Source of the DNA: Streptomyces sporangiiformans
GTDB taxonomy: Bacteria; Actinomycetota; Actinomycetes; Streptomycetales; Streptomycetaceae
Length of the DNA stretch: 58,277 bases
NCBI RefSeq assembly: GCF_005768555.2
Contig: NZ_VCHX02000347.1
Span: 1 to 58,277 of the forward strand
Reading direction: 5' to 3'
A program made the translations under genes and the position numbers. Each line of letters opens with the position of its first letter. Position 1 is the stretch's first letter. The notes beneath the pieces were generated by a model that was given only the letters and a program-made list of their open reading frames with translations, searched no databases and was not told the DNA's origin. Shown here in pieces: positions 34,191 through 42,610 of the stretch.

Positions 34191-35509
34191 GATTCCCCCC
34201 TCCGGTCCTGAGGCCCTCCCTGGTCGGGGACCCTGGGCACCAGCAAATCGGCGGCCGCCCGCTGGTAGCGCAGCACCGCCTGTTCGGCCACGCGCAGATC
34301 GCACGGCGCGCTCCACAGCATGCGACGCGCCGCGTCGTAGCGCTCCACGAGCAGCGGATCCTCCGCGAGACCGTGCCGGGCGACCTTGGCCTTGTACGCG
34401 TCGAGGCGGCCGCGCAGCTCCGCGCGGACCGCGAGCGGAGCCGTGACGGCCGTCAACGACTCGCGCGCTCGGAGCAGTTCGTCCTCGGCCCTCTGCTCCA
34501 GCGCCTCCAGCAGCGGCGACAGACGGTGCCACTGAGCGTGTCTGCGGTATTCGGCGGCCGTCGCCAGCTGCTCCTGCAGCGCTGTCGGCGGGCCGCTGAC
34601 CGCGGGCACCTCCGACGCGGCGATCTTCGCCAGCACCTCTCCGCGGGCCGATCGCGCCTCGGCCAGCGTGCGGTCCGCGCGCGAGAGCACGTCTCGCAGC
34701 TTCACCAGCCGGGTCTCCGCGTCCTGCCGGACGCTGAGCACCGCGTCGATCTCCCGGCGCACGTCCTCCAGGGCGCGCGCCTCCCGGTCGTAGCGCGTGG
34801 TGTCCGGCCGGCCGCCACCCGGCGCCGAACTGCCCTGCGCGGGCAGCCAGAAGGCCAGCGGGTCGGACACCACCTGCTCGCGCAGGCCCGTGAGCGTGCG
34901 CGTGATCCGCTCCAGGTCGTCGCCCGCCGGATGCTCACCGGGCCGTACGCCGACGGAGTGCGCGAGCCGGCGGGTGCGCTGCAACTCCGCGGCCAGCAGA
35001 TCGATCCGGGCGGGCAGCGCCGACCACACGGCGTCGGCCGCCACAACCATGTCGAGCGACTGCGCGTACAACGTGTTCATGCGCTCGACGAGTTCGGCGA
35101 GGGTGAATCGTTCGCTGAGCTTGCCCGTGCCGGCCATGGTGGGCGCGGAGGCCGTGGCGGCGGCGCTGCCGGCCACCGTGACGCTCTCGCCGCGCAGCGT
35201 CTCGGTCAGCTCCACCAGGTCGTCGCGGTTCGGCCAGCGTCGGCGGGAGCGCACCTCACGCGCGGAGCGCAGGGCGCCCGCGTACGCGTCGAAGTACGCC
35301 CACAGCAGCGTGATCGACGCCTCGGCGGCCGTCCAGCGCTCCCGGGTCGTGCCCGTGAGCTCGGCGCCTTCGAGGAGTCTGCGGCCCGCGTGGTCCTGCA
35401 GGGCGAAGAGCGAGGTCTCGATGGCCTCGTGCTCCGCGCCGAGCCGCGCCAGCGCACGGTCCACCTCGTCCCGGTCCATCACCGGCCCGGAGGGTCCCGC
35501 GACGCCCAT
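34187..35509 (-). CDS. Helical protein of unknown function in the pknG operon
   Basis: 440 residues from ATG 35509 (GAGAGG six nt upstream), rich in Ala, Arg, Glu and Leu with long predicted helices. Coiled-coil-like stretches lie around residues 200-340 (LEDVRREIDAVLSVRQDAETRLVKL). No signal peptide, membrane helix or catalytic motif is visible. It lies between the glnH-like gene and pknG and overlaps pknG by 4 bp, so it is probably a stoichiometric partner, for example an adaptor linking the membrane sensor to the kinase. I do not recognise the family. Confidence 0.7.
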   Translation of the reverse strand: MGVAGPSGPVMDRDEVDRALARLGAEHEAIETSLFALQDHAGRRLLEGAELTGTTRERWTAAEASITLLWAYFDAYAGALRSAREVRSRRRWPNRDDLVELTETLRGESVTVAGSAAATASAPTMAGTGKLSERFTLAELVERMNTLYAQSLDMVVAADAVWSALPARIDLLAAELQRTRRLAHSVGVRPGEHPAGDDLERITRTLTGLREQVVSDPLAFWLPAQGSSAPGGGRPDTTRYDREARALEDVRREIDAVLSVRQDAETRLVKLRDVLSRADRTLAEARSARGEVLAKIAASEVPAVSGPPTALQEQLATAAEYRRHAQWHRLSPLLEALEQRAEDELLRARESLTAVTAPLAVRAELRGRLDAYKAKVARHGLAEDPLLVERYDAARRMLWSAPCDLRVAEQAVLRYQRAAADLLVPRVPDQGGPQDRRGES

Positions 35510-35586
35510 CAATCACCTCTCGATCTCGGTCGTTCCCTGTGCGCGTCCCCCCGCGCCCGGGCAACTGTCCAGTCGTATCAGGTCGG

Positions 35587-36600
35587 TTATCGGTACTCGA
35601 CCGAGGGCGGGCCCGACGATGCGCCGAGACTTGCCCTGAGCCATGTGTTGTACGACTGCTGCCAGCCGTCCTTGCGGTAGTCCACCAAAACCTGATTGAC
35701 CCGGCGTACCAGATCGTCGGAGCCCAGCTTCATCGCCACGCCGTAGTACTCGGTGGTGAACGGCTTGCCCTTGAGCTCGACCGTCGGGTCCTGCGCGGCC
35801 TGGCTCGCGGCGAGCGCGCCGTCGGTCACCACGGCGTCGACCTCGCCGAGCTGGAGCCTCACCAGGCAGTCGAGCTGGTTGGGCACGGTGGTCTTGATGT
35901 CGGCGGAGGCGACGAGGTCGCCGTTCTTCTGGTCCGCCTCCAGGTTCTCGTAGGCGGTGGAACCCTTCGCCGAGCAGATCTTCTTCTTCGCGAGTGAGCC
36001 GTCGTACCCCGTGATGTCCGACTTCTTCGGGGCCAGTACCTGCTGGCCGGTCTGGAAGTACGGGGACGAGAAGGCCACTTCCTTCAGGCGGTCGCAGGTG
36101 ATCGTCATCGTGCGGACCACCATGTCGACGTCGCCGCGCTTGATCGCCGGGATGCGCTGGTCGGTCGGGATGGCGTGGAAGCGGACCTCGGCATCCTGCT
36201 TACCCAGGATCTCGTCCGCGATCGCGTGCACGAGGTCGATGTCGAAGCCCTCCAGCTCCGCCTTCTCCGAGGTGCTGTTCGGGTCGCGGTAGCCCCAGCG
36301 GAAGCTGTTCTGGTCGACGCCGACGGACAGGTACCCGCGCTCCCGGATGGCCTGGACCGCGTCGCCGTCCTGGTCGCCGGACGGCGCCAGGCTCCGGTCC
36401 TCCGGGTCGGTGCACTTCTCCTCGGCCCTGATCCGCTCGCCCTGGGCCACCCCCTGGCCGCCGATGCCCGTGCCGCCGTCGCCGGGTGACTGGGTCACCG
36501 GCAGCACCAGAGCGAAGAGAGCCGTCAGGGCGCAGACGACCGCCATGGCACTCACGCCGCCCCAGCCCCTCAGACTGGCCCGCAGACGCTGTACGTTCAT
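35587..36600 (-). CDS. glnH: GlnH-like periplasmic amino-acid-binding protein
   Basis: About 337 residues from ATG 36600, with GGAGG 8 nt upstream. An N-terminal membrane helix (AMAVVCALTALFALVLPV) lacks a lipobox Cys, so it is probably an uncleaved anchor. The rest is a type II solute-binding fold: GYLSVGVDQNSFRWGYRD, LEGFDIDLVHAIADEI, MVVRTMTITCDR and QLGEVDAVVTDGALAA. In mycobacteria GlnH binds Asp/Glu/Asn/Gln outside the membrane and signals through GlnX to PknG. No ABC permease or ATPase is nearby, which favours sensing over transport. Confidence 0.85.
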   Translation of the reverse strand: MNVQRLRASLRGWGGVSAMAVVCALTALFALVLPVTQSPGDGGTGIGGQGVAQGERIRAEEKCTDPEDRSLAPSGDQDGDAVQAIRERGYLSVGVDQNSFRWGYRDPNSTSEKAELEGFDIDLVHAIADEILGKQDAEVRFHAIPTDQRIPAIKRGDVDMVVRTMTITCDRLKEVAFSSPYFQTGQQVLAPKKSDITGYDGSLAKKKICSAKGSTAYENLEADQKNGDLVASADIKTTVPNQLDCLVRLQLGEVDAVVTDGALAASQAAQDPTVELKGKPFTTEYYGVAMKLGSDDLVRRVNQVLVDYRKDGWQQSYNTWLRASLGASSGPPSVEYR

Positions 36601-36614
36601 CGTCACGCCTCCTC

Positions 36615-38096
36615 TCACCGGTACTCCGACAGCCTGCGCCCGATGCCGAGCACCGCGCCCGCCGCGGCCAGCACGGCCAGCACCGCGGCGCCCACCGGAA
36701 GGCCGCTCATCGCGTCCCGGCCGTCACCGGCCGCGAGCTTGAATTCCTTCTCCTCGTGCGTGAGCGCCGTTCCCAGCTTGTCGACCACGTTGTCGAAGCA
36801 CTCACCCGTCGGCTTCTTGTCCTTGGCGCCGATCACCTTGTCCAGCGCGCCCTGGTAGTTGCCCGAGAGGTCCGCAGCGCGGGCTTCCTTGTGGCGCTCC
36901 TGCCAGACCTTCATATTGCCCGTCGCGGCCTTCACCGGAGTCTCGCCCGCTTGGTCGTCGGCGAGGTCCTCGGCGGCGGCCAGCTTCGCGGCGAGGTCCT
37001 TCATCTGGCCCTGGAAGTCGTGGTCGTACGCGTCCACGCTCTTCTTGTCGTCGCCCGTGCCCACCTCCACGGTCTCGGCGCCACGGCTGACCAGGGTCAG
37101 GTTCTCGTTCCCGCGCGCCTTGAGGGAGGCGATCCGGGCGTCGTTCAGCGTCTTCAGGGACAGCACTCCGTGGTCGTACGACTCGTTCAGCCCCGACCGG
37201 GCGACGGTGTGGCCGACGACCAGCCAGAGCAGCACCACGGTGGTGGCGGCGGTGGCGGCGACCATGCCGTGGTTCAACACCCGGTTCGTCCGCCGGTAGT
37301 TGCGCCGCTGGGCCCAGACGAGCCCGCCGATCGCGAGGACACCGACGCCGATCGCGATCCACGGGTAGGGCGTCGCGTCGTCGTAGTCGGAGCGCAGCCG
37401 CTGGTTCTCCAGCTTGTAGAGAGCCTCGGCGTCGTCGAGCATCACCTGCATCTTGTCGTTGGCGTACCGCAGGTAGGCGCCGCCGAGGGGGTAGCCCTGC
37501 CGGTTGTTGGCCCGGGCGCGCTCGATCAGGCCCTTGTACTCGGGCAGCAGCTTGTTCAGCCGCGTGATGGTCTTCTCCGACTCGGAGCCCGGCTCGGAGT
37601 TGGAAGCCGCGCTCACCAGCTTCTCCCCGGCCGTCTTGATGTCCCGCTCGTACCTGGTGCGGGAGGCGGCCGTCTCCTGGCCGCCCGCCAGGAAGCCGCT
37701 GGAGGCCGCCGTGTTGGCGTCGGCGAGCGAGCGGTAGATCTCCGCCGCGGAGGCGCTCAGCGGCTCGCTGCTGTACAGCACGTCGTCGGCGGCCGCCGAT
37801 CGCTCCGTCATCTGCCAGGCGGTGACCGCTCCGAACGCCACGACGAGGAGGGCCAGTACGGCACCGATGATGCGCAGCCGGCCCGGTTCCGTCGTCGCCG
37901 CGGCGCGCAGCTGGTCGACGCCCTCCGCCCACGCGGTACGGCGCGGGGGCGCGACGTCGGGCGCGGCCGGCCGGGCCTGCGACGTGGGCGTGACCGATGG
38001 CACCATGGCCGGCGGGCCCGGTTGCGGCGGCATCGCGGGCATCGTGGGCGTACCGGCGCCCGGTGGCGCCTGACTGCCGTTCGGCGGGTGTGTCAC
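36615..38096 (-). CDS. glnX: GlnX-like four-helix transmembrane signal transducer
   Basis: 493 residues from GTG 38096 with GGGGGAGG upstream. After a 65-residue Pro-rich cytoplasmic segment come TM1 (IIGAVLALLVVAFGAV), a helical outer domain of about 130 residues, TM2 (WIAIGVGVLAIGGLVW), TM3 (AATAATTVVLLWLVVG), a second outer helical domain and TM4 (GAAVLAVLAAAGAVLGIG). This is the GlnX layout that couples GlnH to PknG in mycobacteria. It is the first gene of the operon. A GTGA overlap lies at its stop, and the glnH-like gene starts just downstream. Confidence 0.82.
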   Translation of the reverse strand: MTHPPNGSQAPPGAGTPTMPAMPPQPGPPAMVPSVTPTSQARPAAPDVAPPRRTAWAEGVDQLRAAATTEPGRLRIIGAVLALLVVAFGAVTAWQMTERSAAADDVLYSSEPLSASAAEIYRSLADANTAASSGFLAGGQETAASRTRYERDIKTAGEKLVSAASNSEPGSESEKTITRLNKLLPEYKGLIERARANNRQGYPLGGAYLRYANDKMQVMLDDAEALYKLENQRLRSDYDDATPYPWIAIGVGVLAIGGLVWAQRRNYRRTNRVLNHGMVAATAATTVVLLWLVVGHTVARSGLNESYDHGVLSLKTLNDARIASLKARGNENLTLVSRGAETVEVGTGDDKKSVDAYDHDFQGQMKDLAAKLAAAEDLADDQAGETPVKAATGNMKVWQERHKEARAADLSGNYQGALDKVIGAKDKKPTGECFDNVVDKLGTALTHEEKEFKLAAGDGRDAMSGLPVGAAVLAVLAAAGAVLGIGRRLSEYR

Positions 38097-38212
38097 TTGA
38101 CCTCCCCCTGGTCATCTTTCAGCCACATCCGCCCGGCGTCACGACGCGCGGGCAGAGGTGCACGGCCGCAAGTATCGCCGCCGGGACTGACATCCGAACA
38201 GGCCTTGACTGG

Positions 38213-38313
38213 ATCTTGTTCGGATCGCAGCGCAATCGGATCCGGCGCGGCATCCGATCTCGGCCATCGATCCCGGCATTCGATCCGGCATTCGGTCTCG
38301 ACGTCCGATCTCG
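38213..38313. repeat. Iterated CGGCATTCGATC-like repeats upstream of glnX
   Basis: Degenerate 12-15 bp units follow each other, for example CCCGGCATTCGATC, CCGGCATTCGGTC and GCATCCGATCTCGG. All are built around GATC/CGGAT words. They sit 117-217 bp before the glnX start in the 328-bp gap shared with the csnK 3' end and may contain regulator sites. No clear -10/-35 was recognised. Confidence 0.5.
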
Positions 38314-38371
38314 GCGCAGCGGAAGATCCCCGCACCACCTCTGCCCATGAATACGCCATCCACAACCGCGC

Positions 38372-38440
38372 GGTTCCCTGGTTTTCCCGGGTTCCCCGGG
38401 GTTCCCCGGGGTTCTCCGGGGTTCTCAGGGGTTTTCAGGC
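38372..38440 (-). repeat. Decamer tandem repeat (GTTCCCCGGG)n at the csnK 3' end
   Basis: Six to seven copies of a 10-bp unit run head to tail. The csnK stop codon (38425-38427) and last codons lie within the array. Each unit contains the palindrome CCCGGG or CCCCGGG, so the array can fold into many alternative hairpins and may act as a terminator. Confidence 0.8.
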
Positions 38441-39462
38441 GTGAGCGCTCGGCGTCCGCCCTCGTAATGCGTCCGCACGCGCGCGTGCACCTCGTCAGGC
38501 GCCCCCACGTGGTCGAGACCGAGCAGCGCGGAACCCAGCACCGGACTCGCGGTGACCACTTGGGGTACGGCCTTGGGGGCGCGCTCGGCCAGCAGCTCGC
38601 GTATCCGGTCGTCGAGTTGGGGGTGCCGGGCCGCCAGGATGCTGCCGCCGAGGAGCACCGGCGTCTCCTCGTCCAGCAGGCCGAGGCGGGACAGGGCGAC
38701 GCCCGCCATGGTCGCCACCTCGTCCGCGAGCCGGTCGACGAGCGCGCGGGCCACCGGGTCGCCGTCCGCCGCCGTGGCGAACAGGACCGGCGTCAGCTCG
38801 TGGCGCCGTTCGTGCGAGATGTGCTTCAGGTGCAGGGCCTCGATCAGCGCGTACATGGAGTCGAGGCCGAAGTGGGCGGGCAGGGAGCGGGCCAGCGCGG
38901 TCGGTCCGCCGCGGCCGTCCTCGGCGCGCGCCGCGTACCACACGGCTTCCTCGGCGAGGCCCCCGCCGCCGCCCCAGTCACCGGAGAGGCGGCCGATGGC
39001 GGGGAAGCGGGCGATGCGGCCGTCGGGACGCATGCCGACGCAGTTGATGCCCGCGCCGCACACCACCGCCACCCCGCGCGGCTCGGCGACCCCGGCGCGC
39101 AGGATCGCGAAGGTGTCGTTGCGCACCTCGACACTCGCGCCCCACGCGCGTGCGTGCAGCGCGGCCGCCAACTGTTCCTCCTCGACGGGGAGATCGGCGT
39201 TGGCGAGGCACGCGGAAACGTGGTCCGCCGAGGTCACGTCCGCCTCGGAGAAGGCCCGGTCGACGGCCTCGGCGAGCGTATCCACGGCCTGCCGCACCCC
39301 GAGCGCGTGCGGCCGGAACCCGCCGGCGCGCGCCTCGGCGAGTACGCGCCCGTCCCGCGCGACGACGGCGACATCGGTCTTGCTGTTCCCCGCGTCCACG
39401 GCCAGTACGGACGCGGAGGCGGACCCGGCGGCCGCGTGGGCACCGGGCCCTGATGACGTCAT
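38425..39462 (-). CDS. csnK: BadF/BadG-type amino-sugar kinase
   Basis: About 345 residues from ATG 39462, which overlaps the csnH stop by 4 bp (ATGA); a GTG at 39468 is possible. ASKHA-fold motifs are present: VDAGNSKTDVAVV (phosphate 1), VCGAGINCVG and SGDWGGGG (adenosine and substrate region), ALLGLDHV near the end. The family phosphorylates GlcNAc or glucosamine. It ends the chitosan-oligosaccharide operon and probably phosphorylates imported glucosamine or its oligomer, giving the phosphorylated substrate that a GH4 enzyme needs (inference). Confidence 0.82.
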   Translation of the reverse strand: MTSSGPGAHAAAGSASASVLAVDAGNSKTDVAVVARDGRVLAEARAGGFRPHALGVRQAVDTLAEAVDRAFSEADVTSADHVSACLANADLPVEEEQLAAALHARAWGASVEVRNDTFAILRAGVAEPRGVAVVCGAGINCVGMRPDGRIARFPAIGRLSGDWGGGGGLAEEAVWYAARAEDGRGGPTALARSLPAHFGLDSMYALIEALHLKHISHERRHELTPVLFATAADGDPVARALVDRLADEVATMAGVALSRLGLLDEETPVLLGGSILAARHPQLDDRIRELLAERAPKAVPQVVTASPVLGSALLGLDHVGAPDEVHARVRTHYEGGRRALTPENP

Positions 39463-40727
39463 GCCCACGCGAGGTGCTCCCGGTTGTGCGCGATCAACTG
39501 GTCGGTGAGGGTGTCGGCATAGGCGTACTGGCCGACCAGCGGATGCGCCAGCAGCGCGCGGAACACCAGGTCGCGGCCACCGCGCAGCGCGGCCTCGAGC
39601 GCCAGGTCCTCGTACGCGGTCACCTGCGCCATCAGGCCCGCGTACAGCGGGTCCACCGACGGCACCGGCAGCGGCGTGGGCCCCTTCGGCCCGATGGCCG
39701 CCTGCACCTCGATGACGGCGTCGTCCGGCAGGAAGGGCAGCGTGCCCTTGTTGTACGTGTTGACGACCTGGTACGGACTGCCGGCCCCGCCGCCGAGCAG
39801 CGAGGCCGCCAGGTCCACGGCCGCCTCCGAGTAGTACGCCCCGCCCCGCCGGGCGAGCAGCGCCGGCTTCTCGTCCAGCTCCGGGTCGCCGTACATCTTC
39901 AGCAACTTGCGTTCCATCTCGGCGACTTCGGCGGCCCGCGACGGCTTAGTCCGCAGCTCTCGTACGACCTCGTCGTGCGCGTAGAAGTAGCGCAGGTAGT
40001 AGGAGGGGACGACGCCGAGGCGATCGAGGACGTCGCGGGGAAGACGCAGGTCGGCGGCGATGGCGTCGCCGTGCTCGGCGAGCAGCTTGGGGAGGACGTT
40101 CTCGCCCTCCGGGCCGCCGAGTCGCACATCGGTTTCCCAGGTGAGGTGGTTGAGGCCCACATGGCCGAGGTGCACCTCGCCCGGTGCGATCCCGAGCATC
40201 CCGGCGAACTTCCGCTGGAATCCGATCGCCACGTTGCACAGTCCGACCGTTTTATGACCGGCCTGGAGCAGGGCGCGGGTCACGATGCCCACCGGGTTGG
40301 TGAAGTCGATGATCCAGGCGCCCGGATTCGTACGCCGTACGCGCTCCGCGATGTCCAGCACCACCGGCACCGTGCGCAGCGCCTTGGCGAGGCCGCCCGC
40401 CCCGGTCGTCTCCTGCCCGACGCAGCCGCACTCGAGAGGCCATGTCTCGTCCTGCTCGCGCGCGGCCTGTCCGCCGACGCGCAGTTGGAGCAGGACGGCG
40501 TCGGCGCCGTCGATGCCCGCGTCCAGGTCGGAGGTCGTGACGATCCGCCCGCCGTGCCCTTGTTTGGCGAAGATGCGCCGGGCGAGACCCCCGACGAGCT
40601 CCAGCCGCTCGTGGGCGGGGTCGACGAGCACCAGTTCCTCGATGGGCAGGGTGTCCCGCAACCGGGCGAATCCGTCGATCAGTTCCGGTGTGTAGGTCGA
40701 ACCGCCGCCGACGACTGCCAGCTTCAC
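39459..40727 (-). CDS. csnH: GH4-family 6-phospho-beta-glucosidase-like enzyme
   Basis: 422 residues. NAD+-binding GGGSTYTPEL is at the N-terminus. The metal-binding Cys-Asn pair lies in VGLCNVAIGF and the next metal His in VGLNHLTWE. GH4 enzymes cleave by NAD-dependent oxidation-elimination and mostly act on 6-phosphorylated glycosides. Because the operon imports sugar through an ABC system rather than a PTS, phosphorylation must come from the linked kinase or be dispensable. It overlaps both neighbours by 4 bp. Confidence 0.85.
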   Translation of the reverse strand: MKLAVVGGGSTYTPELIDGFARLRDTLPIEELVLVDPAHERLELVGGLARRIFAKQGHGGRIVTTSDLDAGIDGADAVLLQLRVGGQAAREQDETWPLECGCVGQETTGAGGLAKALRTVPVVLDIAERVRRTNPGAWIIDFTNPVGIVTRALLQAGHKTVGLCNVAIGFQRKFAGMLGIAPGEVHLGHVGLNHLTWETDVRLGGPEGENVLPKLLAEHGDAIAADLRLPRDVLDRLGVVPSYYLRYFYAHDEVVRELRTKPSRAAEVAEMERKLLKMYGDPELDEKPALLARRGGAYYSEAAVDLAASLLGGGAGSPYQVVNTYNKGTLPFLPDDAVIEVQAAIGPKGPTPLPVPSVDPLYAGLMAQVTAYEDLALEAALRGGRDLVFRALLAHPLVGQYAYADTLTDQLIAHNREHLAWA

Positions 40728-41641
40728 CCCTTGACTCCCGTCAGTGTCACGCCTTCGATGAAGGCTTTTTGTGCGAAGAAGAAGACGGCGATCACCGGTG
40801 CCATGACGAGCAGGGTCGCGGCCATGGTGAGATTCCAGTTCGTGTGGTGGTTGTCCTTGAAGGACTCGAGGCCGTAACTGAGCGTCCAGGCGGCCGGATT
40901 GTCGCTGGCGTAGATCTGCGGGCCGAAGTAGTCGTTCCAGCAGTAGAAGAACTGGAAGAGGGCGACGGCGGCGATACCCGGTTTGGCCAGCGGTATCACG
41001 ATGCGCAGCAGGGTGCGCAGTTCGCCGCAGCCGTCGACCTTGGCCGCGTCGAGGTACTCGTTCGGCACGGTCAGGAGGAACTGGCGCAGCAGGAAGATGC
41101 TGAAGGCGTCACCGAAGGCCATCGGGATGATCAGCGGCCACAGGGTGCCGGTCAGATGCATCTGCTTGGCCCAGAACAGATACATGGGAACGATGATCAC
41201 CTGCGGCGGCAGCATCATCGCGGAGATGACCAGCATCATGGCGATCCTGCGCCCGCGGAAGCGGAACTTGGCCAGGGCGTAGGCCACCGGGATGCTGGAG
41301 ACGACGGTGAGAAGCGTGCCGAGGCCCGCGTAGATCAGGGTGTTGCGCCACCAGGTCAGAAAGCCGGGGGCCTGCCAGACCGTCGCGTAGTTGTCCCAGT
41401 TCCAGGAGCGCGGCCACAGCGCGCTGGTGAGCGCCTGCCGGTCGTCCATCAGGGAGGTGAGGAGGATGAACACGAACGGCATCACGAAGAACAGCGCGGC
41501 GGCGATACCGAGCGAGTGCACGGCGATCCAGTGCAGCAGCTCCTGGCGGCGGGCGGCACGGCTCGCGGGGCTGCGGCCGGTCGCACGCGCCGGGCCGGGC
41601 GCGGCCGGGGACACGGGCGGCGCGGTGACGGCGTTGGTCAT
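40724..41641 (-). CDS. csnG: Sugar ABC transporter permease, MalG type
   Basis: 305 residues with six membrane helices. The EAA loop reads YLDAAKVDGCGELRTLL, the contact site for the ATPase. The C-terminus ends in the FFFAQKAFIEGVTLTGVKG pattern shared by MalG-type subunits. It pairs with the permease encoded 5 bp upstream. No ATPase gene is present, as usual for Streptomyces sugar importers, which share the MsiK ATPase. Confidence 0.88.
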   Translation of the reverse strand: MTNAVTAPPVSPAAPGPARATGRSPASRAARRQELLHWIAVHSLGIAAALFFVMPFVFILLTSLMDDRQALTSALWPRSWNWDNYATVWQAPGFLTWWRNTLIYAGLGTLLTVVSSIPVAYALAKFRFRGRRIAMMLVISAMMLPPQVIIVPMYLFWAKQMHLTGTLWPLIIPMAFGDAFSIFLLRQFLLTVPNEYLDAAKVDGCGELRTLLRIVIPLAKPGIAAVALFQFFYCWNDYFGPQIYASDNPAAWTLSYGLESFKDNHHTNWNLTMAATLLVMAPVIAVFFFAQKAFIEGVTLTGVKG

Positions 41642-41646
41642 GGGGA

Positions 41647-42606
41647 TCAGTCCTCCACCGTGATCAGGCCGCTGCGGCGGCGCATCAGCAGCGCGGTGAA
41701 CGCCATGGACAGAGCAAACAGGACGAGCGCGACCACGCAGGCGGAGCCGGTGTCGAAGCGCTGGAAGCCCAGGGTGTAGACGAGTTGGGGGAGGGTCAGC
41801 GTGGACTTCCCCGGGTAGCCGGGCTCGTAGATCTGGCCGGCCCCGGCGCCGATGACCCCGCTGGCCGTCTTACCGGCGATGATCGGCTGCGTGTAGTACT
41901 GCATGGTCTGGATGACGCCGGTGACCACGGCGAACAGCACGATCGGCGAGATGTTCGGCAGGGTGACGTAGCGGAAGCGCTTCCAGGAGCCCGCGCCGTC
42001 GAGTTCCGCGGCCTCGTACTGCTCCTTGGGCACATCGAGCAGCGCCGCCATGAAGATGACCATGAGGTCGCCGATGCCCCACAGGGCGAGCAGGGTCAGC
42101 GCCGGCTTCGACCAGGTCGGGTCGTTGAACCAGCCGGGCTGCGGCAGACCCAGGTCGCCGAGCAGCTGGTTGACGGGGCCGGTGCCGGGGTTGAGCAGGA
42201 AGGCGAAGGCCAGGGTCGCGGCCACGGGCGGGGCCAGATACGGCAGATAGAAGAACGTGCGGAAGAATCCCGCGCCCGTCTTGATCTTCGTGATCAGCAT
42301 CCCGATGCCGAGCCCGAAGATCACCCGGGCCGTGACCATGATCGCCACGAGCCACAGGGTGTTGCTCATCGCGGCCCAGAAGAAGGGGTACTGGCTGAAG
42401 ACGTATGTCCAGTTGGTCAGCCCGTTGAAGGTGGGCGGCTTGAAGCCGTCGTACTTCATGAAGGAGAAGTAGACGGTCGAGACCAGCGGATAGACGAAGA
42501 AGACGCTGAAACCGATGAGCCAGGGGGAGAGGAACGCCAGCGTACGCAGCCCCTCCCGGCGGCGCTTCGAACGAAGCGCCGCCGAGTGGCCGTGAAGGAT
42601 CGTCAT
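41647..42606 (-). CDS. csnF: Sugar ABC transporter permease, MalF type
   Basis: 319 residues, six membrane helices, EAA loop YEAAELDGAGSWKRF. The N-terminal cytoplasmic segment is short and basic (RSKRRREGLRT). It starts 4 bp after the binding-protein gene and forms the transporter core with the MalG-type subunit. It should admit chitosan oligosaccharides, judging from the operon. Confidence 0.88.
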   Translation of the reverse strand: MTILHGHSAALRSKRRREGLRTLAFLSPWLIGFSVFFVYPLVSTVYFSFMKYDGFKPPTFNGLTNWTYVFSQYPFFWAAMSNTLWLVAIMVTARVIFGLGIGMLITKIKTGAGFFRTFFYLPYLAPPVAATLAFAFLLNPGTGPVNQLLGDLGLPQPGWFNDPTWSKPALTLLALWGIGDLMVIFMAALLDVPKEQYEAAELDGAGSWKRFRYVTLPNISPIVLFAVVTGVIQTMQYYTQPIIAGKTASGVIGAGAGQIYEPGYPGKSTLTLPQLVYTLGFQRFDTGSACVVALVLFALSMAFTALLMRRRSGLITVED

Positions 42607-42610
42607 GGGG

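Noticed and set aside
38213..38313. GATC-rich iterated repeats considered as a replication origin
   Set aside because: No DnaA-box consensus arrangement and no replication genes nearby; a chromosomal operator array is simpler.
38381..38440. The decamer array considered as a CRISPR
   Set aside because: Units are only 10 bp, contiguous and without spacers, and no cas genes are present.
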